From NCBI GenBank assembly GCA_007119075.1, contig SKQJ01000031.1:1-17471 (forward strand): 17,471 nucleotides of DNA, written 5' to 3'. The position numbers and the translations under genes were made by a program. The notes under the pieces were generated by a model. That model did not search any database and was not told the origin of the DNA. It saw only the letters and a program-made list of their open reading frames with translations. This stretch comes from Bacteroidales bacterium (lineage in GTDB: Bacteria; Bacteroidota; Bacteroidia; Bacteroidales; PUMT01). Positions 15,769-17,471 of this stretch are shown one piece after another (position 1 is the stretch's first letter; every line of letters starts with the position of its first letter).

Positions 15769-16437
15769 CTATATTTTTCCGTAAAAATCTTTTTCGATCA
15801 GATCAGAGCCTTTTATGGATTTGCGAAGCCAGTCAAGCTTTATCGCGAGTTTCTCTTCATCGCTCAATTGCCACCGGATATTGCCTTGAATCAGTTTCAT
15901 ACGCAGATCATACAATATTATCCCGGCAGATACAGAGACATTAAAGCTCTCTGTGAAGCCAAACATTTCTATTCTTAAAAATTCATCGGCTTCTTTGAGA
16001 ATATCGTCCGACAGCCCATCTTTTTCCGTGCCGAATATTAGTGATACCGGGCCCTTCTTGAGATCAAGCTCTGACAGACTGACACTTTTCCGGTGTGGTG
16101 TGGTTGCAACTATGCGGTATCCCTTCGAACGAAGTCCGCCGAACAGCCTGTTAAAATCATCATCCGGATCTTTATAGCGGTTAATGGTCAGCCAGTTTGA
16201 TGCACCCAGGGCAATTTCAGGGTTAATATCAAATATGTTCTTTCTTTCAATAATGTGAAAATCCTGTATTCCGAAGCAATCACAGGTACGCACCAGTGCG
16301 CTCGCATTATGGCTTTGATAGATGTCTTCACACACAAGGGTGATGTATCTGGTGCGGTTTTCAAGCACCTTTTCAAAATTTTGAAGTCTCCGTGCCTTAA
16401 CAAAGCCAGACAGATAGCTAACAAGTTCGGCCGACAT
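15769..16437 (-). CDS. trmH: TrmH-type tRNA (guanosine-2'-O)-methyltransferase (SPOUT family)
   Basis: A 222-aa SPOUT-family RNA methyltransferase. It most likely 2'-O-methylates G18 in the D-loop of tRNAs using S-adenosylmethionine. The three SPOUT motifs are present. Motif 1 is HNASALVRTCDCFGIQDFHI (43-62) with N44 and the catalytic-type arginine R50. Motif 2 is IFGTEKDGLSDDIL (134-147) with E138. Motif 3 is IEMFGFTESFNVSVSAGIIL (156-175) with N166 in the knot. A C-terminal extension (about 188-222, DEEKLAIKLDWLRKSIKGSD) is of the TrmH type rather than the longer rRNA-methylating RlmB type, which has an N-terminal substrate domain missing here. A related Bacteroidota 2'-O-methyltransferase with other targets cannot be fully excluded. 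It lies 93 bp downstream of the HU gene, beyond that gene's terminator, with its own candidate -7 box. Confidence 0.88.
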   Translation of the reverse strand: MSAELVSYLSGFVKARRLQNFEKVLENRTRYITLVCEDIYQSHNASALVRTCDCFGIQDFHIIERKNIFDINPEIALGASNWLTINRYKDPDDDFNRLFGGLRSKGYRIVATTPHRKSVSLSELDLKKGPVSLIFGTEKDGLSDDILKEADEFLRIEMFGFTESFNVSVSAGIILYDLRMKLIQGNIRWQLSDEEKLAIKLDWLRKSIKGSDLIEKDFYGKI

Positions 16438-16467
16438 TTAACCAGTTATCAGGGTCAGAATTTTCAG

Positions 16468-16475
16468 CAAAATTA
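16468..16475 (-). promoter_or_regulatory. Candidate -7 promoter box of trmH
   Basis: On the minus strand TAATTTTG (16475-16468) matches TAnnTTTG exactly and lies 30 bp before the ATG at 16437, giving a predicted leader of about 24 nt. No TTTG is present at -33; that position is taken up by the HU terminator hairpin. Confidence 0.4.
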
Positions 16476-16481
16476 TAAAAT

Positions 16482-16508
16482 AAAAAAAGGAGCCCGATCA
16501 GACTCCTT
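16482..16508 (-). terminator. Intrinsic terminator of the HU gene
   Basis: On the minus strand an 8-bp stem including one G-U pair (AAGGAGTC 16508-16501 with GGCTCCTT 16494-16487), a 6-nt loop and a following run of seven T (A-run at 16482-16488) lie about 22 bp after the HU stop codon. Confidence 0.88.
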
Positions 16509-16530
16509 AATTATTCATATTTCCTGTAGA

Positions 16531-16803
16531 CTATTGAATTGCCTGGTTTAGCTCGCTGCCTGGCTTGAATTTGACAACTTTTTTCGCGTCAATAGTAATA
16601 GGTTGACCTGTCTGGGGATTCCTTCCTGTCCTGGCATTACGTTCTGATACTGAATATGAGCCAAAGCCGACCAGAGCTACACGATCACCTTTTTTTAGAG
16701 CATCAGTTGTAATTTCAATGTAAGCATCCAAAGCTTTTTTTGCATCGGCTTTGGTCAGGCCAGCGCTAGCTGACATTGCATCGATAATTTGTGCCTTGTT
16801 CAT
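16531..16803 (-). CDS. HU/IHF-family DNA-binding protein
   Basis: A 90-aa nucleoid-associated protein of the HU type that bends and compacts DNA as a dimer. Its length equals E. coli HU (90 aa). The N-terminal helical dimerisation part (MNKAQIIDAMSASAGLTKAD, about 1-40) is followed by the VALVGFGSYSVSERNARTGR strand and the DNA-gripping arm with RNPQTGQPI (61-69), in which P63 is the intercalating proline. The C-terminal KVVKFKPGSELNQAI matches the family. The arm and end resemble HU rather than an IHF subunit. The ATG at 16803 is unambiguous. A well-formed promoter lies at 16852-16882 and a terminator follows the gene, so it is monocistronic and probably strongly expressed. Confidence 0.96.
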   Translation of the reverse strand: MNKAQIIDAMSASAGLTKADAKKALDAYIEITTDALKKGDRVALVGFGSYSVSERNARTGRNPQTGQPITIDAKKVVKFKPGSELNQAIQ

Positions 16804-16851
16804 AATAAATTAATTTAGGGTTAAAAAATAATGAAATCCTTTCAGTGTAGA

Positions 16852-16882
16852 CAAATATATTGAATTTATTGGGCTTCACAAA
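16852..16882 (-). promoter_or_regulatory. Bacteroidota promoter of the HU gene
   Basis: On the minus strand TTTG (16882-16879), a 19-bp spacer and TATATTTG (16859-16852) form an exact -33/-7 match. The predicted transcription start near 16845 gives a leader of about 42 nt before the HU ATG. This is the best promoter match in the window and supports the phylum assignment. Confidence 0.7.
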
Positions 16883-16965
16883 TTTCACCGGTAAAAAAAA
16901 CAACAAATATTGATGAATTCCTTGTTTTTATTAATAAAATCGGGGTTTTGCAGGTCTAAAGCGCA

Positions 16966-17018
16966 TTTATGCCTACCTGGAAATTATCTCTGAAAGCCTT
17001 TAATGACGGCATAAACGC
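16966..17018. repeat. Inverted repeat between HU and tRNA-Ser genes
   Basis: TTTATGCC (16966-16973) pairs perfectly with GGCATAAA (17008-17015). Pairing can be extended outward by GCG/CGC after a 2-nt bulge and by TCT/AGA after a further 3-nt bulge. The element lies in a gene-free stretch and is not part of the HU promoter or of the tRNA. It may be a small structured RNA or a regulatory site; nothing in it identifies a known RNA family. Confidence 0.35.
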
Positions 17019-17071
17019 AGATTTTGCCATCAAATTTCGATATAAATGATCAGTAACGGAGAAAAAAGTTA

Positions 17072-17079
17072 TATTTTTG
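17072..17079 (+). promoter_or_regulatory. Weak candidate -7 box before tRNA-Ser(UGA)
   Basis: TATTTTTG matches TAnnTTTG but ends only 4 bp before the mature tRNA 5' end, leaving almost no 5' leader for RNase P, and no -33 TTTG is seen. It is listed as a possibility only. Confidence 0.2.
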
Positions 17080-17083
17080 CAGC

Positions 17084-17173
17084 GGAGAAATGGCAGAGTG
17101 GTCGAATGCGGCGGTCTTGAAAACCGTTGTTCCGTTACCGGAACCGGGGGTTCGAATCCCTCTTTCTCCGCCA
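17084..17173 (+). tRNA. tRNA-Ser (anticodon UGA)
   Basis: A class II tRNA with a long variable arm. The acceptor stem GGAGAAA (17084-17090) pairs with TTTCTCC (17163-17169), the discriminator base is G, and CCA is encoded (17171-17173). The anticodon arm is GCGGT-CTTGAAA-ACCGT with anticodon TGA at 17118-17120. The long variable arm (about 17128-17147) and the T-arm GGTTCGAATCC are intact. It decodes UCA and, by wobble, other UCN codons. Confidence 0.95.
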
Positions 17174-17224
17174 GGATTAAAACCGGATTGTTATAGCCAC
17201 CGTTGCAGCCGGTTTATAAAAAAT

Positions 17225-17253
17225 GCAGAAGCATTGTCTTCTGCTTTATTTTT
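17225..17253 (+). terminator. Probable terminator between the two tRNA-Ser genes
   Basis: A 7-bp stem GCAGAAG (17225-17231) with CTTCTGC (17238-17244) and a 6-nt loop is followed by TTTATTTTT. It lies 52 bp after the first tRNA and suggests that the two serine tRNAs are separate transcription units, or that read-through between them is limited. Confidence 0.7.
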
Positions 17254-17292
17254 AGCCGGTCTGATAATTTTCGGTTGGAAATTTGCAATCAA

Positions 17293-17384
17293 GGAGAGAT
17301 GCCGGAGTGGTCGAACGGGGCGGTCTCGAAAACCGTTGTTCTGCTATCGCGGAACCGAGGGTTCGAATCCCTCTCTCTCCGCCA
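17293..17384 (+). tRNA. tRNA-Ser (anticodon CGA)
   Basis: A second class II serine tRNA. The acceptor stem GGAGAGA (17293-17299) pairs with TCTCTCC (17374-17380), followed by discriminator G and encoded CCA (17382-17384). The anticodon arm CGGT-CTCGAAA-ACCG gives anticodon CGA at 17327-17329, reading UCG. The long variable arm and T-arm GGTTCGAATCC are present. Its body is closely similar to the upstream tRNA-Ser(UGA), consistent with tandem duplication and anticodon divergence. Confidence 0.95.
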
Positions 17385-17393
17385 AAGATTTAT

Positions 17394-17423
17394 AAAAAAC
17401 CACGCCATTGCGTGGTTTTTTTT
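17394..17423 (+). terminator. Intrinsic terminator after tRNA-Ser (CGA)
   Basis: CCACGC (17400-17405), a 4-nt loop and GCGTGG (17410-17415), followed by eight T (17416-17423) and preceded by a run of A. This is a compact, strong hairpin 15 bp after the tRNA. The A and T runs could extend the stem to 12 bp and allow use from the other direction. Confidence 0.92.
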
Positions 17424-17471
17424 GCAGAACAATCGACGAATAGCTGGCTTTTAAAGGAGATTGGACTGCAA
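17424..17471. other. Right window edge, nothing recognised
   Basis: The last 48 bases after the terminator contain no recognisable gene start, tRNA arm or promoter box. Confidence 0.4.

Noticed and set aside
17090..17454. Two overlapping open frames across the tRNA genes
   Set aside because: Their translations are the typical meaningless reading of tRNA-Ser sequences (MAEWSNAAVLKTV-like peptides), not proteins.
1..17471. CRISPR arrays, insertion sequences, prophage or toxin-antitoxin modules
   Set aside because: No regularly spaced repeats, transposase motifs, integrase motifs or paired small toxin/antitoxin genes were seen. The two tRNA-Ser genes show no integrated element in the visible flank.

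Overview
The window looks like a piece of a Bacteroidota (Bacteroidetes) chromosome, most likely from a Bacteroidales- or Marinilabiliales-type lineage. The evidence is fourfold. Several start sites are preceded by the phylum-specific -7 box TAnnTTTG, and two of these also have a TTTG -33 box at the right distance. Start codons generally lack strong Shine-Dalgarno sequences. HtpG carries the Bacteroidota variant of the N-terminal motifs and a charged C-terminal segment. Two lineage-typical proteins of unknown function (DUF7935-like and DUF6132-like) are present, as is a PorT-type outer-membrane barrel. No mobile element, phage gene, CRISPR array or rRNA is visible. Coding density is normal and the genes look intact.

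Layout, left to right. Positions 1-326 are a non-coding leader. 327-5796 (+) is a tripartite RND efflux operon: periplasmic adaptor, HAE1/AcrB-type inner-membrane pump, and TolC-type outer-membrane channel. Spacing within it is tight (12-bp gap, then a 35-bp overlap). 5935-8566 (-) holds a class I aminotransferase followed by a YihY/BrkB-type membrane protein. 8817-9338 (+) is a small membrane-anchored DUF7935-like protein. 9367-13122 (-) holds a secreted conserved protein, then htpG with a clear intrinsic terminator, then a small outer-membrane barrel. 13325-13516 (+) is a 63-aa two-helix membrane protein. 13531-15439 (-) holds a LytTR response regulator followed 10 bp later by a class III aminotransferase. 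15769-16803 (-) holds an HU-family DNA-binding protein with its own terminator and then a TrmH-type tRNA methyltransferase. 17084-17384 (+) carries two serine tRNA genes (anticodons UGA and CGA), each followed by a hairpin terminator.

The three efflux genes encode one envelope-spanning machine that would expel small hydrophobic compounds using the proton-motive force. The remaining genes are mostly housekeeping or envelope functions with no obvious shared pathway. I found no clearly new multi-gene system. The best leads are non-coding. They are a perfect 10+10 inverted repeat just upstream of htpG, and a nested inverted repeat plus a 9-bp direct repeat (21-bp period) upstream of the LytTR regulator gene. 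A further lead is a paired intergenic structure between HU and the tRNA genes. The co-directional LytTR regulator and aminotransferase pair, with no sensor kinase in view, is also worth a look.
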